64,000 bases of DNA from Solanum dulcamara. Its lineage: Eukaryota; Streptophyta; Magnoliopsida; Solanales; Solanaceae. The translations under genes were made by a program, and so were the position numbers. Below, piece by piece: positions 21,021 to 34,168 of the stretch. The stretch is taken from contig NC_077238.1 in assembly GCF_947179165.1 (NCBI RefSeq), positions 75,631,257-75,695,256 of the forward strand, read 5' to 3'. The notes under the pieces were generated by a model that saw only the letters and a program-made list of their open reading frames with translations, was not told the origin of the DNA and did not search any database. The stretch's first letter is position 1; every line of letters starts with the position of its first letter.

Positions 21021-22790
21021 TTTTTCTTTTCGCACAAATTCAATCAAAAAATTGGATTTTTTTTTCCGCACATATTCAATCATCTTAGATACATGGTCTT
21101 TATAGGGTAAAGAGGTTGTCAAAGGTCAAAATTTAAATTCCAGTTCCACAAAAGTCAATAGTAAAAAGTACTCTAATTTCAGCCATATTTTAATTTGCCT
21201 TTATTAGAGCCTTCCCTATTTTTTGCTAACATTTAATCCTTCCCCTTATAAAGTGACATAAATAAATGTTGTGACAGATACCTAATTCATGAATATTTGA
21301 ATCCACAGTCAAATACTCACGGACTGCAAAACCAAAAGAACAAAAATAGGAAAAAAAATATTAAAAGGGAAAAAAAAAATAGGGTTCATTTGGAGCAATT
21401 GTTCTCTGGAAAGAATGGAAGTAATAAGTCAGAAGAACAGCAACAAAACAACCACAAAAATTTCCTTCAAATTTCAGACTAGTCTGACTTAAATATGTTC
21501 ATTTTTTGAAGAAAAAAATAATTTTAAAAAGTTTCATGTAAAATATTTCAACCCAAGGTGAAAATTTTTGTTCAAATTATTGAAGTTGTAATCATACATA
21601 ATTCCAATTTTCTGCCACCTTTTGTCTTCTGTTTGTCAACTTGAAATTGAAAATCAATAAGTTAATTATTCTTAAAAAATATATTGGGATAATAGCACTT
21701 TTGATACCTCCGGTTATTGATTAAAAAAAAAAAATTGATCGTTGTGATATATGACTCATCACATTTAACCTTTAATTAATTGAAATATACATTAAATGTA
21801 TTATATGGACTATTTTTAGAAGTATAGTACCCTCAAATATGGAGTAATAATATAAATTTAACGTAATAAATAGATAATCAAATGGTGATATAGTCAATAA
21901 TGCTAGAAATTTGTGATTATGATAGCAAAGGAATCAAAAATGCACATTTCAATTTACTAATAACTGAAGGATTACTTGTAGGGATAATTACATCCCTAAA
22001 CACTTCAACCAACTAACTTACAAAATGTAGATTATGTATATTTACATATACATATAATATACATACCTATGCTATTATACATATAAATAATATATATATA
22101 TATGTATGATGTATATTTCGATCATATTTGAGAATTCATTTTCTAATAATATAATTAATATTCTTAAATTCAAGACAAATAGAATAATGACCCTCCAAAC
22201 AAATATATTAAAAACAGGTATAATGTACAGTATGCAGAGGTACAATATATTACATTATAACATTATAACATATTGGCATTGTGTGGAGACTAGAGAATAG
22301 TAATACACAATATGGGTTCGCTTTAAATGCGAGGTGGACAATACATCATCTCCATTAATTTAATATCCGCTCAGGATCGTAGTGAGATAAATATATTTTT
22401 CATTGTTAATCAGAAATTTCTAATTTAATTATTCAAACCCTCGAAATATATGAGTATCCTAATAAGAGTGTTTTTTCGTTAAATAAACTTTATCATAGCA
22501 TGAATTTAAATTAATTAAAATTTAAAAATAAATATCGAATACGGAGCGAAAAATTAAAAAAAAGGACATATCCCTCCAATAACTCAATCTTCCCACTAAT
22601 TGGGTCCTTACCCAAAGATGTGAAAAATCATTCATATACCTAACCTCCACCCCACCCCATTAAGAAGTGTCTTATATATTAAGATTTAAATAATCATACT
22701 AGGGAATTTGTACATTATCAACTACAAGTTATAAAAAATTTCAAGGCTTGGTACTTAGATTTGACACTTTTGTGATCATCCTAAATTTTA
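21021..22790. other. Intergenic AT-rich DNA
   Basis: No gene supported. TA-rich simple stretches near 22060-22110. The small frames are compositional. Confidence 0.35.
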
Positions 22791-23510
22791 AATCGGCCCT
22801 CAAACTCTCCACATTCATATTTTGTGAAATGAACAAAAAATGTCCTTCGTTTATAATTTGGTGTAAAAATACTTTTGTTGTCAATAGTTTTGTCTAAAAA
22901 TGTCTTAATTATTATTAGTAGGTCAAAAATGTCTTTTTCCAAATAAATATATTATTTATTTTCTTTTTGAATACATAATTTTCTTAATAATATTTTTCTA
23001 TTAGCAAATATTTACCCTATTTAAATTCAGAAAAAAAATATAATATAAAAATATTTCATAGTTTATTAGAATTATTTTTTATTGTTATCTAAACAAAAAT
23101 CAATCATGGGTTTATGATCTTATAGATATGATATAAATAACCCATTAAAAGGGTACATAAAATTATTCTATTTTAATTGATAAAATGAGATGAAGAAGAA
23201 AAAAATATTTTCTACATTTTTATCAGTTAAAGTGATTTTTAAAAGAAAAAATAAGAATAGAGTTCTTTAAAAGTAATTTTTTATTCGAAACAAGATAGGT
23301 TTAAAATAAAAAGAAATAATATATTTATTCAAAAAAAGTATTTTTGCACATTTAGTAATATTAGTGGAATTTCTGAACCAAACTATCGACGACAAGGGTA
23401 TTTTTGGACCAAAATATTGACGTCATGGGCATTTTTTAACCAAACTATAAATGTAAGACATTTTTATTCATTTCATATAGTTTAAGGACATTTTTGTCAT
23501 TTTTCCTATT
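22790..23510. mobile_element. MITE with long inverted repeats (about 0.7 kb)
   Basis: 22823-22905 pairs with 23390-23490 in inverse orientation: GAAATGAACAAAAAATGTCC against its reverse partner containing ACATTTTTATTCATTTC, both followed inward by TTTATARTTTGGT and AAAAAT words. AT-rich non-coding interior. MULE-like; exact ends and TSD not resolved. Confidence 0.6.
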
Positions 23511-23568
23511 TTAAATTGAATGTCTAATTATATAGTGTCACATAAATTAAAACGAATGAAATAAATAG

Positions 23569-24048
23569 GGCATAATACATAAATTGAACCCTTAACTTGG
23601 TTTCAAATTATAAGATTGACCTTTAACTTTGATAGTGCACTAGTAGGCACTTAAACTATCCAACACTTAAACAAAAAAAATACTTGAATCCTATTTGGCA
23701 AAAAACGTGAAAAAAACACCCAAGTTAAGCTCGTCAGAGGTAAAATTGAGGCAATATTCGAGTTTTTTTTGTTTAAGTGTTGGTTAGTTAAAGTGTTTAC
23801 TTGTTTACTGTCAAAGTTAAAGGTTATTTTTAAAATCCATGTGTATTTATTTTTAATTAGGTGGCAGTCACTGAGTGGCTCAGTAATCCACATCGGAGCG
23901 TCTGCATATCATGCGTTTGGGCTGCAATATTTGAGTATTTTTTTGTTTAAGTATTGGCTAGTTAAAGTGTATACTTGTTCTCTGTCAAAGTTAAAGATCA
24001 AAATTATAATTTGAAGCTAAATTAAGAATCTTATTTATATATTATGTG
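23569..24048. mobile_element. Mutator-like MITE (480 bp), 9-bp TSD
   Basis: Terminal inverted repeats of over 100 bases: the left end GGCATAATACATAAATTGAA mirrors CACATAATATATAAATAAGA read from the right end; both continue through CTTCAAATTATAA-like and CTTTAACTTTGA words to ACTTAAACAAAAAAA. TSD AATAAATAG at 23560-23568 and 24049-24057. Long TIRs plus a 9-bp TSD fit the Mutator superfamily. Confidence 0.85.
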
Positions 24049-24639
24049 AATAAATAGCCACATGTCTATATATATTAGGTCACTTTTCTTTCTTTTTCCT
24101 TTTCATATTCCCCTAGGTCTATCTAGGCTAACTCACCATCAATGGGAAGGGGACCATGTTGGATGTTGAGGGATGAGGGAAGCCACTAGATGTCAATAAA
24201 TACAACTGCAAGGAAACCACAATTCTATTCTCTCATCATAGTGCCATCATGACTAACAAAAGTAAAGTGAAATAAAAGAAGCTTTAATTTGGACAGCCTT
24301 TTTTCTTACCTTTTTTTCCCTTCTTTTATTTCTTCATCCAAGGAAGAAATCAATTTGGATGAAGTGATAAGTAATTTTATATATTTAATTTAAAATTTTA
24401 GGTTTAAATTTTAAGTATAAAATTGTATAGGATAGTTTGGTATGAATTTAAATTAGTTAAATTTAATATTAATAGTAAAAAAATTAAAAAATTATGACTG
24501 ACGTAACTGATATTAGTTATGTGAAGTTTATCCTATTATCTACTCATTATTAATTTACGATCAATTATGTGAGACCCGTGATAATTTTTTTGGTGAAAAT
24601 GAGAAGAAGAAAAAAAGATAGAGAGGGAGCAAGTTTACA

Positions 24640-24840
24640 ATCATTATACCAACATGGATTGTTGTGCGTGTTAGGGTTGTTCCATCCTTAATCAGAGATT
24701 TCAAGTTCGAGATCTGAATATGAAAAAAATCTTAATAGAAGCATCATCCACAAATATGCATTGCAATGCACAATTCAAATTTAATCAGTACTTTAATACG
24801 GACTCCAAACATTGATATATATGAAAAAGAAAAGTTTACA
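24640..24840 (+). mobile_element. Decayed tRNA-derived SINE
   Basis: ATCCTTAATCAGAGATTTCA followed by AGTTCGAGATCT (decayed B box), then AATGCACAATTCAAATTTAA and GGACTCCAAACATTG. Same family and order as the intact copy at 54766-54966. Confidence 0.6.
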
Positions 24841-26142
24841 ATGACTTTAAAAAGTTTAATATTTTATTTTTACTTTGACATCATATATACTTTGGACTTT
24901 CAATCATAAAGTAATTGATTACAAAATGATATACTCTCCCCCTTTCTCTCTCTCCTCTCACATCCATCTTTTCTTTGCCTGTAAAAGATGTGTACCCTTT
25001 GCATTTATTACCTTCCCATTTTCCTCTCCCACCCACCCTACACCATATCACAACCCCTTCTCTTTTCTCATCTCATATGTCAACTCAATTACTCCCTCAC
25101 ACTTTCAAAAATGATATTTTTGATCACTCAATTTATGTAACGTAGTTTTATTTAAGGAAAAATTATTTAATTATATTTTTTTATTTATCATATTTTTTAT
25201 TATTCCGATTCATTCTTAAAAATTTCAAAAATTCTTTTTTTTCATCCGGAATATTAGTTCAGTAATCAAGATACATTATTTCTGATTATTAAATTATCTT
25301 TATGTTCAATATATCATATTTTAAATATTATCTGTTGATACTTAAAAACCCTAATTAGTTAGTAATTTTTGTATCCAGAATTGAATTAATATATTCGGAT
25401 TACTAAGTTAATGTATCTGAATTATCATGTTTTTAAAGAATTTCTGTAAATTGAAAAAGGGCAGAGAAAAATGATAATTAACTCTTTACACTATATGATT
25501 CCTAAAATATTACTTTATTTAATACGAAAAATAAAAAAATTTAAAATTTATGATCTAAGATATTGTTTCACAGTTACCATTAACTTTAACAATAATAACT
25601 TAGCTAAATATTTTATGCACATTCATTCTATTCTACTATAGTTATGATCTAACCTTACTATATATCCATTTATTTTTTTCAAAAAAAAAATACATCTAAT
25701 GCCCATCGTATGGCTTGACTAATCAAATATAATGCATCCCAAAATTCGACTGCTAGAGTAATAAAGTATTCTTATCAAAGGCGATTCTATTTTGAAAATT
25801 TCAAATTTCGATTTTAGTTAATGATAAAAGTATTTTAATTGTTACCAAGACAACCACAAACGTTACTATTCCTTCATTCAACTTTATCAAAGAATTAAAA
25901 ATAGAAGAAATAAGGAAATAGTACAAAAGAAAGCAGAAAAAATGACAAGCTTAAAAGAGAATAGGGAAAATGATTTCAATATTTAATTTCTTTGTTCTTT
26001 CAGTCTCATATATTCTCTTCTCAGAAGGGATTTTGTAAAATACTTTCCCTCTTTACCCTTTTGTTTCTTTTAATTTCTTCTCACTAACCCCACAATCGAA
26101 ATTTAATTTCTTCTCACTAACCCCACCCCATAAATATAGCTA
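24841..26142. other. Intergenic AT-rich DNA
   Basis: No gene. A pyrimidine-rich segment at 24930-25100, and a 2-copy direct repeat of ATTTCTTCTCACTAACCCCA at about 26074-26096 and 26104-26125. Confidence 0.4.
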
Positions 26143-26785
26143 GCGTTTGGCTCTAAATTTCTGAATATTCTTGGTAAATTATTTTTTGGTGAAGTTTTGT
26201 TAATGTCCTATCATGCTTTTGATCACAAATTTTTTTTAAGAATATTTGGCTGTTTTAAAAATATTATTTTGTATCCGTAAGTTCTAAAAATTATTTAAAA
26301 TACCCATAAGTTTGTATTATCATTTTATAATGAACATGTTCCGTTAAAACAAAAACTTATAACATAATTGATAACAATCAATAACAATAAAATAACAATA
26401 TATGCAAGAACAATATATTAATCGCGTTAAAAAAAATTATTCTTTTTTTCTCAATTTTGTCACTCAAACTATTCTTTTTCGGAGGAGGTAGATAGAGATG
26501 TTATTTAATGGTGTTGGTTGGCCATGTTAATGAAGTAAGTTGGTAGATAAATATTAGTTGGAATTAATAAATGATGGTGTTTTTATAAAATATAAATGTT
26601 TGGGGTAATTTTTAAATTTTTAAAACTTTCCAAATATTAGAACTTGACCCAAGTTTTTTCTAAAACTTAAAAATTTGGAATGTTTGCCAAATATATTTGC
26701 CAAGTAACGGCAAATTATATAACCAAACACCAGTTTCCAAGATTTTTTCAAGTTTTTTTCCAAAAATTATTTGGAGCCAAACGGC
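26143..26785. mobile_element. Foldback MITE, copy 1
   Basis: Termini GCGTTTGGCTCTAAA and TTTGGAGCCAAACGGC are inverted repeats. The interior (TTGTATCCGTAAGTTCTAAA, TTATAATGAACATGTTCC, GTCACTCAAACTATTC) recurs in reverse orientation at 44295-44840, so this is a multi-copy family. No coding capacity. Confidence 0.7.
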
Positions 26786-26827
26786 ACCTTAGCCTTTTCA
26801 AAGAGTGGCCACTCAATCTTGAAAGGA

Positions 26828-27035
26828 AGTACTCTCTCGGTATCATATTAGTCGTTCACTTTCATTTTTATACGTTCTTTAAAAATAATAAATAAGAATG
26901 ATAGTTTTATTAATTTATCCTTTAAAAGACTTTTTTGGACTTTACAAACATGTTTACACTTTTGAAAATAATTAAATGTAATAACTACTTAATTAATGCA
27001 CATTTATTTTGCATAAAATATATGATTTAACAATG
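26828..27035. mobile_element. Truncated Stowaway-like MITE
   Basis: Starts GTACTCTCTCGGTATCATAT, then TTAGTCGTTCACTTTCATTT, the family sequence seen at 42071-42334; the right terminus is missing. Confidence 0.5.
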
Positions 27036-28255
27036 CGGCATCATCGTTTATTCATTTGATAAGATTATATAAGAATTGAAAAAAAATCAATAATTTTCAC
27101 AACTTGTGAAATTTTCATATTTATGAAAAAAAAATATAATTTAAAAAAATATAAATTGCATGTCAAATAAAACTTTTATTTTCAAACCATGTCTAAAACG
27201 GGGCCTAATTAGTCCTACAAAATTCTTCTTGATTTTACACTTCACCTAAATTATTCTTTCGGTTGGACGATGATTCTTTAATTTATTTTTTCGATTTTAA
27301 AGTGATAAAATGGAATTAAAGAAAAGATTTTTTTTTGTTTGCTTCTTTCTTCCCTCACTCCTTTAGTCCAAGATGAAATTTAAAATTTGAAGTTTATCGA
27401 TAATTTTTATAGTAAGCTCTGTTAGTAATCTGTATTGTAAAATGTTGAAATAGTAACAATAATTTCTGAAAATAACAGACATAAATTGAAAATTAGAATA
27501 GTGTCTGAAAAATTATGTAAGAACAAAAATCGAGCCCACTGAATGCACAGTGTGTCCTTAAGGAAATTATTCCCCTCAATGTACCTAAGGTTTTGGAATC
27601 TTTCCTCCCAGGATAGAACGATTTACTCACCAAAATAACGGTACAGAAAATTATGGTGATTGCAAACCACTCAAAGGGTGTATATCACATGAGTTTTTAG
27701 GAAGTGCAGAAAAGAAGAAGAAGAAGAAGAAGATGTTTTTTCAGAAATTTTCGTTAGGAACAATTCTGTATAGCCTGCTTGCAACTTTTCAGAAAAAGTG
27801 TATGTTGGGAAAAGGTCGCAACTTTAAGGTTTGCAACTTTTTCAGAAAAGTTTGCAACCTTTTAAAAAAAATCCGTTGGAAAAAATGGTAGAAAATATTT
27901 TAAATTAATACGGAAAAGAAAAAAATGGGTCGGGTCACGGGTTAAATTTTTTTTAATTACTTAATTAATTAAAAAAAATTAAAAGAAAATTGGTCCAAAA
28001 AAATTATCAATCAATCAGAAATCTGAAGAAAAGCAAGCGTCGACGGCGCGAGGAGAGACCCTCTTCTTGACTCATTAGCAACATGAAGGAGTGTTTTTAC
28101 TTTTAAGTAGGAGACTTTTTCTTTCCACCACCTATGTGAGAGAAATACTTATTTCATAAAGCAAGAGGGAACAACTCATTTTTTCCTCCACTTCTTTTTT
28201 CTTCTATTTCCCATTCAACCTATCAATTAAACCCAATAAGCTCAAATTAATCTTA
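27036..28255. other. Intergenic DNA left of copia element
   Basis: No gene supported. 27500-27960 is less AT-rich (CTAAGGTTTTGGAATCTTTC; a GAA microsatellite 27715-27734; repeated TTTGCAACTTTTTCAG words) and may be an unclassified repeat. Confidence 0.35.
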
Positions 28256-28623
28256 CGTTAACCTAGCAAGCTACCTTGGTTAAAGAGAGGTTAGAGTATT
28301 GTTATAAGTTGTTAAAAGTAGTTAGTAGGTTGTTAGTAGGTTGTTATGGTCAGTTAAAATATAGTTAAATGCCAACTGGTATGAGTGTATAAATACTATA
28401 CATATATAAGGTAGAAGTATAAGTGTATGTACTGATGAAGTAAATAATAGAGCTTTTCATTTTTTCAAGATATTTTTCTCTCTCTATACTTTTCTGCTCT
28501 TCCTTCTCTAACAACTCTCTTCTCCATTCCTCTGTATATTCTTCTTCACTTTTCCTTCTTCTTCTTCCTCCGGCAGTTTGCCTCTTCTTTCTTTCAGGTC
28601 TAACTCCATTGATGGAGTTATCA
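28256..28623 (+). repeat. 5' LTR of copia element
   Basis: Matches 33201-33569 end to end. The first base is C where the 3' LTR has T (TGTTAACCTAGC), so the canonical TG is mutated; ends GAGTTATCA. Confidence 0.92.
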
Positions 28624-28635
28624 TGGTATCAGAGC
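28624..28635 (+). other. Primer-binding site (initiator Met tRNA)
   Basis: TGGTATCAGAGC directly abuts the 5' LTR and is complementary to the 3' end of plant initiator-methionine tRNA, the usual copia PBS. Confidence 0.92.
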
Positions 28636-28735
28636 CTACAAGGATCGTAGGGTAGAAGAAGAAGATCACAATCGGTGATCTAGACTCCAGTAGAAGAAGT
28701 CAACCTGCGAGCTAGGGCTTAAGCTGTCAATAGAG

Positions 28736-31700
28736 ATGTACATAACTGAGGCTACATCGGGATCTATGGAAACTGGTGATGGAAACCTAAATGGAGCACA
28801 TGCAACTGCTGATCCAACTAGCTATGAATCTCCGACTGTAGGTCACAATCATCCTTTGTATCTCCATCCGAATGACACTTCAAGTAGCTCTCTAATCTCC
28901 CTTCAGCTCACAGGCTCAGAAAACTATGTTGTTTGGAATAGATCTATGCGTATTGGACTATTAGGAAAAGGCAAATTAGGCTTTGTTGATGGACGGTTCC
29001 CTAAGTCTTAGTTTGCACCTAAGTTGTTTGACATTTGGGGAAAGTGTAATGCTGTAGTTTTGTCCTGGATAATGAATATTGTTACACCTGGATTGTTGAG
29101 TAGTATAGTTTATGCTGGTGATGCACACAAGGTATGGAGTGATCTGAAAGAGAGATTTGAAAAAAATTAATTGTGCACATGTATTTCAACTGCACAAGGA
29201 AATTCATAGTTTCACTCAAGGAACTATGACTATTACAGAATACTACACACATCTAAGAGGGCTATGGAATGAGTTTGATTCTATCATGCCCTGTCTAGGG
29301 TGTTCTTGTGCTGAATCAAAAAAGTTCCAAGAACATTTTGAATACCAGAGTTTGCTTGAGTTTCTTATGGGACTGAATGAGTCATATTCAGCTGCTAGAG
29401 GTCAGATATTGATGCAGAATCCAATTCCCAACCTAAACAAAGCTTACTCTCTGATAGTAGATCATGAAAGCCAAAGAAACCTAGCAAGTTCATATCATGA
29501 AAGTGTTACCTCTAAAATGGTTGAATGTACTGCTCTATTCAGTAAAAAGGGGGGAAATGGTCCTAATCGGGGTGGCAACTTTGGCCAGTAACCAGGAGGT
29601 GATGGCAACCCAGGAAGAGGGCACTATGACAACCAATACAAGCCACAAAAATTCAAGAAGTCAACTTTTGTGTGTGAGGATTGTGGCTACAGGGGAAACT
29701 CTAAGGAACAATGTTTTAAAGTGAAAGGCTATCCAGTTGGATGGAAGTCAAAGAAGAAGAGGGAATAGTTCAATTCTAATTCATATGCTAATCAAGCTGA
29801 GGTTACCCAATGTGGAGGTCCACATTCCACAGGTGACACACCTTCACCTACAACCTTCTTCACACAGGATCAGCACCATCAGATCCTACAGATGCTGGCC
29901 AGAAGAAGTGAAAATGGAGAAGAACACTCAGCTAAAGCAGCTACAGCAGGTAGTGCTCTATCTGCTTTAGTCTCTAAATATGTAGATAAAAGCTGGATAG
30001 TTGATACTGGAGCAACAAATCATATGACTTCTAAGACTGAACTTCTAAATAACTTTCACACTATATTACCATCTGAAAGGAGACAAGTAATATTGCCCAC
30101 TGGAAATGTTGTGTCAGTCTCACATGTTGGTAGTACAAACATTCTTGGTAATTAATCCATTGGAAATGTTTTGTTAATACCTGACTTTAAGTGTAATCTT
30201 CTTTCTGTATCACAACTCACCAAAGAACTCAAATATATGGCAGCCTTCTTTCTGACTTGTGTGTTTTTCAGGATCTCTTCAGTGGTCAGGTCAAGGGGAT
30301 TGGTAAAGAGAATTAAGGGCTCTACATTCTGAAGGAAGGTGCTCCAAAGGCAGAAGTCAATGGTTGTTCAACTCAGTTTCAAGGTGTAGCTCCTACAAAC
30401 TCCACAAGTAGCAGTGTCATCCCAGCTGGCAGACCTGCCACAGCTACTCTGTGGCATCTAAGACTAGGCCATGTGTGTAGATATATTAAAGAAATCATCC
30501 AGTATTGAGGTTCTAGACAATGAACATTCTACTTGTACAGTTTGCCCACTTGCTAAGCAAACTAAACTTTCTTTCCCTGTAAGCTCTCATGTGTCAAATA
30601 TTGTGTTTGAACTTGTTCATTGTGATATTTGGGGTCCTTATAGGGTACCCATTTATAATGTAAAGAAATACTTTGTGACTGTAATTGATGATTACTCTAG
30701 GTTTACTTGAATTTTTCTTATAGCCTCTAAGTCTGACACAATTGTGGTGTTAAGAAATTTTTTCACACAGGTTCACAACTTATTCTCCACAACCGTGAAG
30801 ACTCTGAGAACTGATAATGGTTGTGAGTTCCTTAGTGTTGTATTTCAGAACATGCTGTCTACACTTGGCATCCTTCATCAGACCACCTGTATCTATACTC
30901 CTTAACGAAATGTAGTTGTTGAGAGGAAGCATAGAACTATTCTGGAGATGGCCAGAGCACTCAGGTTCCAATCCTCTGTACCCTTAAAATTCTGGGGTGA
31001 GTGTGTCACTACTGCAGTCTACCTCCTTAACAGAATCCCCTCAAAACTCCTTCAATCAAAACTCTATTTGAAATGCTTCATTTGCATTCCCCTTTTTTAG
31101 CTCACATTAAAGTCTTTGGTTGCCTTTGTTATGCCACAGTCCCACATATTCTTGACAAATTCTCTCCTAGAGCCATACCAGCTGTCCTTATGGGTTACTC
31201 CTCAACAAAAAAGGGGTACCTCCTGTATGATCTCCACTCCAAATCCTTTTTTGTAAATAGACATGTAGTGTTCAAAGAAGATATTTTCCCTTTCAAGGAT
31301 GTCCAAGTCTCCTCTAATCCCCTATTTCTAGTTCTCACACTTCTAGACTCCTCTTATCCCTCCCCACAGCCACACTTAGAGTCCATCCAACCATCTTCAC
31401 CTCCTGCATACCTCCTGAGTTCCACTCTCAGCCTCCCCCCTTCCTGTCCCACCCAAAAAATCCTCCAGACCTAGTAAGCCACCATCTTGGCTTCAAGACT
31501 TTATCACCACCTCTACAGGCAACTCTTGTTCCTATACTATTGCAGCACATATATCCTATTCTGATATATCTCCTTCTTACAGCACTTGCCTAGCTGCCTA
31601 CTCAGCCATCACTGAACCCACATCCTATAAAACTGCCTCTTTTGATCCTCAGTGGGTTCAAGCAATGCATTGGGAAATTGATGCTTTGGAGGCTAATCAT

Positions 31701-33187
31701 ACCTAGTCCCTGGTTGATTTACCCCCTGGCAAAAGACCTATTGATTGTAAGTGGGTGTACATAGTCAAGTATAAATCCACAGGTGAAGTTGAGAGGCTGA
31801 AAGCAAGACTGGTGGCCAAAGGGTTCAACCAACAAGAAGGCCTAGACAATAGTGAAACCTTCAGTCCAGTTGCCAAAATGGTCACTATTAGAACTGTTGT
31901 GGCCCTTGCTGCATCTAGGGGTGGTTTATTCACTAAATAGATATCCACAATGCCTTTCTAAATGGGGACCTACTGGAGGAGGTGTACATGACTGTCCCTG
32001 ATGGGTTTGCAAGACAGGGGGAGTCCAATACCAAAGTATGCAAACTCCATAAGTCCTTGTATGGACTCAAACAAGCCTCCAGGCAGTGGAACTTGAAGCT
32101 GACTGAGGCCTTACTGAAGCTGGAATTCCATCAAAGCCACTATGACTACTCCCTGTTCACCAGGCAAGTTGATAGTGATATACTTGTTGTACTAGTCTAT
32201 ATGGATGAATTACTGGTTACAGGTAGCAATACTGGTCTAGTAGAGGACACAAAAAGAGGCCTAAGAAAGCAATTCAAAATGAAAGACTTAGGTGAGCTGA
32301 AGTTCTTTCTAAGCATTGAATGTGCTAGATCCAGTCAAAGAATTCACATGTCTCAGAAAAAATATGCACTGGAACTGATTGCTGAATGTGGGCTAGGAGG
32401 AGCTAAACCTGCAGGAACACCATTAGAACAGAATAAGAAGCTTACATCAGTGAAATATAATGAACACATTTCATATGAAGGCAGAGTTGATGACCAACAA
32501 CTGCAGCACCCTGAAAGGTACCAAAGATTTGTGGGGAGACTCTTGTATCTCACCATGACCAGACCTGATATAGCCTTTCCAGTCTAGGTGTTAAGCCAAT
32601 AAATGCACAATCCTAAGGAGTTACATATGGAATCTGCACTGAGAGTTGTCAGATACCTCAAGGAAGCTCCAGGCCTTGGGCTATTAATGTCATCTCAAAT
32701 TACAAACACTTTGACTGCCTACTGTGATTCTGACTGGGGTGCGTGTCTAGAAACAAGAAGATCTATCACTGGATACCTAGTAAAGTTTGGTGGATCACTA
32801 ATCTCCTAGAAATCAAAAAAATAAGAGACAGTATCCAGAAGCCCAACAGAGGTTGAGTTTAGAAGTATGGCCAACTGTGTAGCTGAGGTCACCTGGCTGG
32901 TAAGTCTGTTTAAAGAGCTAGGAGTTCAGATTGAATTGCCTGTTAACATGGTCTGTGATAGCAAGGTTGCTATTCAAATTGCTGTAAATCCCATCTTTCA
33001 TGAGAGAACCAAACATATTGATATAGATTATCATTTTGTAAGGGAAAGAATCTGCCAAGAATTGCTGAAAACCAAATTTATACATACAAAAGACCAGCTA
33101 GCAGATATACTTACCAAAAGTCTAGAAAAATCTCAACATCAACAATTGCTAAACCAGCTTGGAGTTATGAACCTCTTCAAACCATGA
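28736..33187 (+). pseudogene. Copia gag-pol remnant
   Basis: Fragments in three frames. Gag 28736-29591 (SLQLTGSENYVVWNRSMRIG and WSDLKERF; interrupted by a stop at 29009). CCHC-like knuckle about 29660-29745 (CEDCGYRGNSKEQC). Protease DTGATNHM at about 30003. GAG-pre-integrase LWHLRLGH near 30450. Integrase 30500-31080 with HCDIWGPY, a DDYSRF segment and RTDNGCEF. RT 31730-32590 with [27 protein letters not shown], and a catalytic YMDE where active enzymes have a Y-x-D-D box (second Asp lost). RNase H 32700-33187 with CDSDWGACLETRRSITGY and the ILTKSLEK end. Inactivating stops and frameshifts are spread throughout. Confidence 0.9.
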
Positions 33188-33200
33188 GCTTGAGGAGGAG

Positions 33201-33569
33201 TGTTAACCTAGCAAGCTACCTTGGTTAAAGAGAGGTTAAAGTATTATTATAAGTTATTAAAAGTAGTTAGTAGATTGTTAGTATGTTGTTATGGTCAGTT
33301 AAAATATAGTTAAATGCCAACTAGCATGAGTGTATAAATACTGTACATATACAAGGTAGAAGTATAAGTGTATGTACTGATGAAGTAAATAATAGAGCTT
33401 TTCATTTTTTCAAGATATTTTTCTCTCTCCATACTTTTCTACTCTTCCTTCTCTCTACAACTCTCTTCTCCATTCCTCTATATATTCTTCTTCACTTTTC
33501 CTTCTTCTTCTTCCTCCGACAGTTTGCCTCTTTTTTCTTTCAGGTCTAACTCCATTGACGGAGTTATCA
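33201..33569 (+). repeat. 3' LTR of copia element
   Basis: TGTTAACCTAGC...GGAGTTATCA, preceded by the polypurine tract CTTGAGGAGGAG. Confidence 0.92.
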
Positions 33570-33919
33570 ATAATAATAACAGAGTTTATCCCCCCCTCCA
33601 GCATTCACACCCATAACATACAGAAGCTACTCCAACATCAACACATTATTAAAAAATAAATAAATGGAAAAAATAAGCAAATAAATTTGTCTCTATTTTA
33701 TTTTCATGACACAAGAACAAACACCTAACTGCAGTGATTGGAGCTTAATATTGGTTTATTTGTCTGAACATAATGATCAGCAAAAAGAAATAATTGGAAA
33801 TTTCTTGACTACAACTTTTTAAAAAAAAACTGCAAGCGAAAATTCAAATTAATGTCTGGGGTTTTGAGACATCCCCTCCAACCCCCGTGCCCCCCAAACC
33901 AAACAAATAAGTAATAACT
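33570..33919. other. Spacer between copia element and nested block
   Basis: No gene. A C-rich patch (33870-33895) and an ATAA repeat; nothing recognisable. Confidence 0.35.
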
Positions 33920-34168
33920 ATCGGGTGAAAATCATTTTCACCATCCAATTTTATTTTTAAAATCAAAATTTTATTTTAATTTTGAACAATAATCAAACTC
34001 TTATTTTTATTCTATGCATTGTTTATTTTACCCTTGTTATATCACATTTATTTAATATCTCTTTATATTATAGATAATTTACTTTTGAACATAGATATTA
34101 TAAGAAAAATTCTTAAACATTATAAGTAAAATAATATTTTTCAGAATTGATCACAAATTTAATATTAT

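Larger units (their letters stand above)
28256..33569 (+). mobile_element. Ty1/copia LTR retrotransposon, degenerate
   Basis: Complete structure: 5' LTR 28256-28623, PBS 28624-28635, gag-pol remnants, polypurine tract about 33187-33200, 3' LTR 33201-33569. Domain order is gag, zinc knuckle, protease, integrase, RT, RNase H, which is copia order. Multiple stops and frameshifts make it non-autonomous. By hand count the LTRs differ at about 17 of 368 positions (near 4-5%), mostly transitions. Flanks (TCTTA versus ATAAT) are not a matching TSD. The LTR carries a TATA-like ATAAATACT and CT-rich stretches. Confidence 0.93.

Noticed and set aside
24700..24720. Functional tRNA gene near a GTTCGA motif
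   Set aside because: No cloverleaf; context matches the 3' part of the SINE family.
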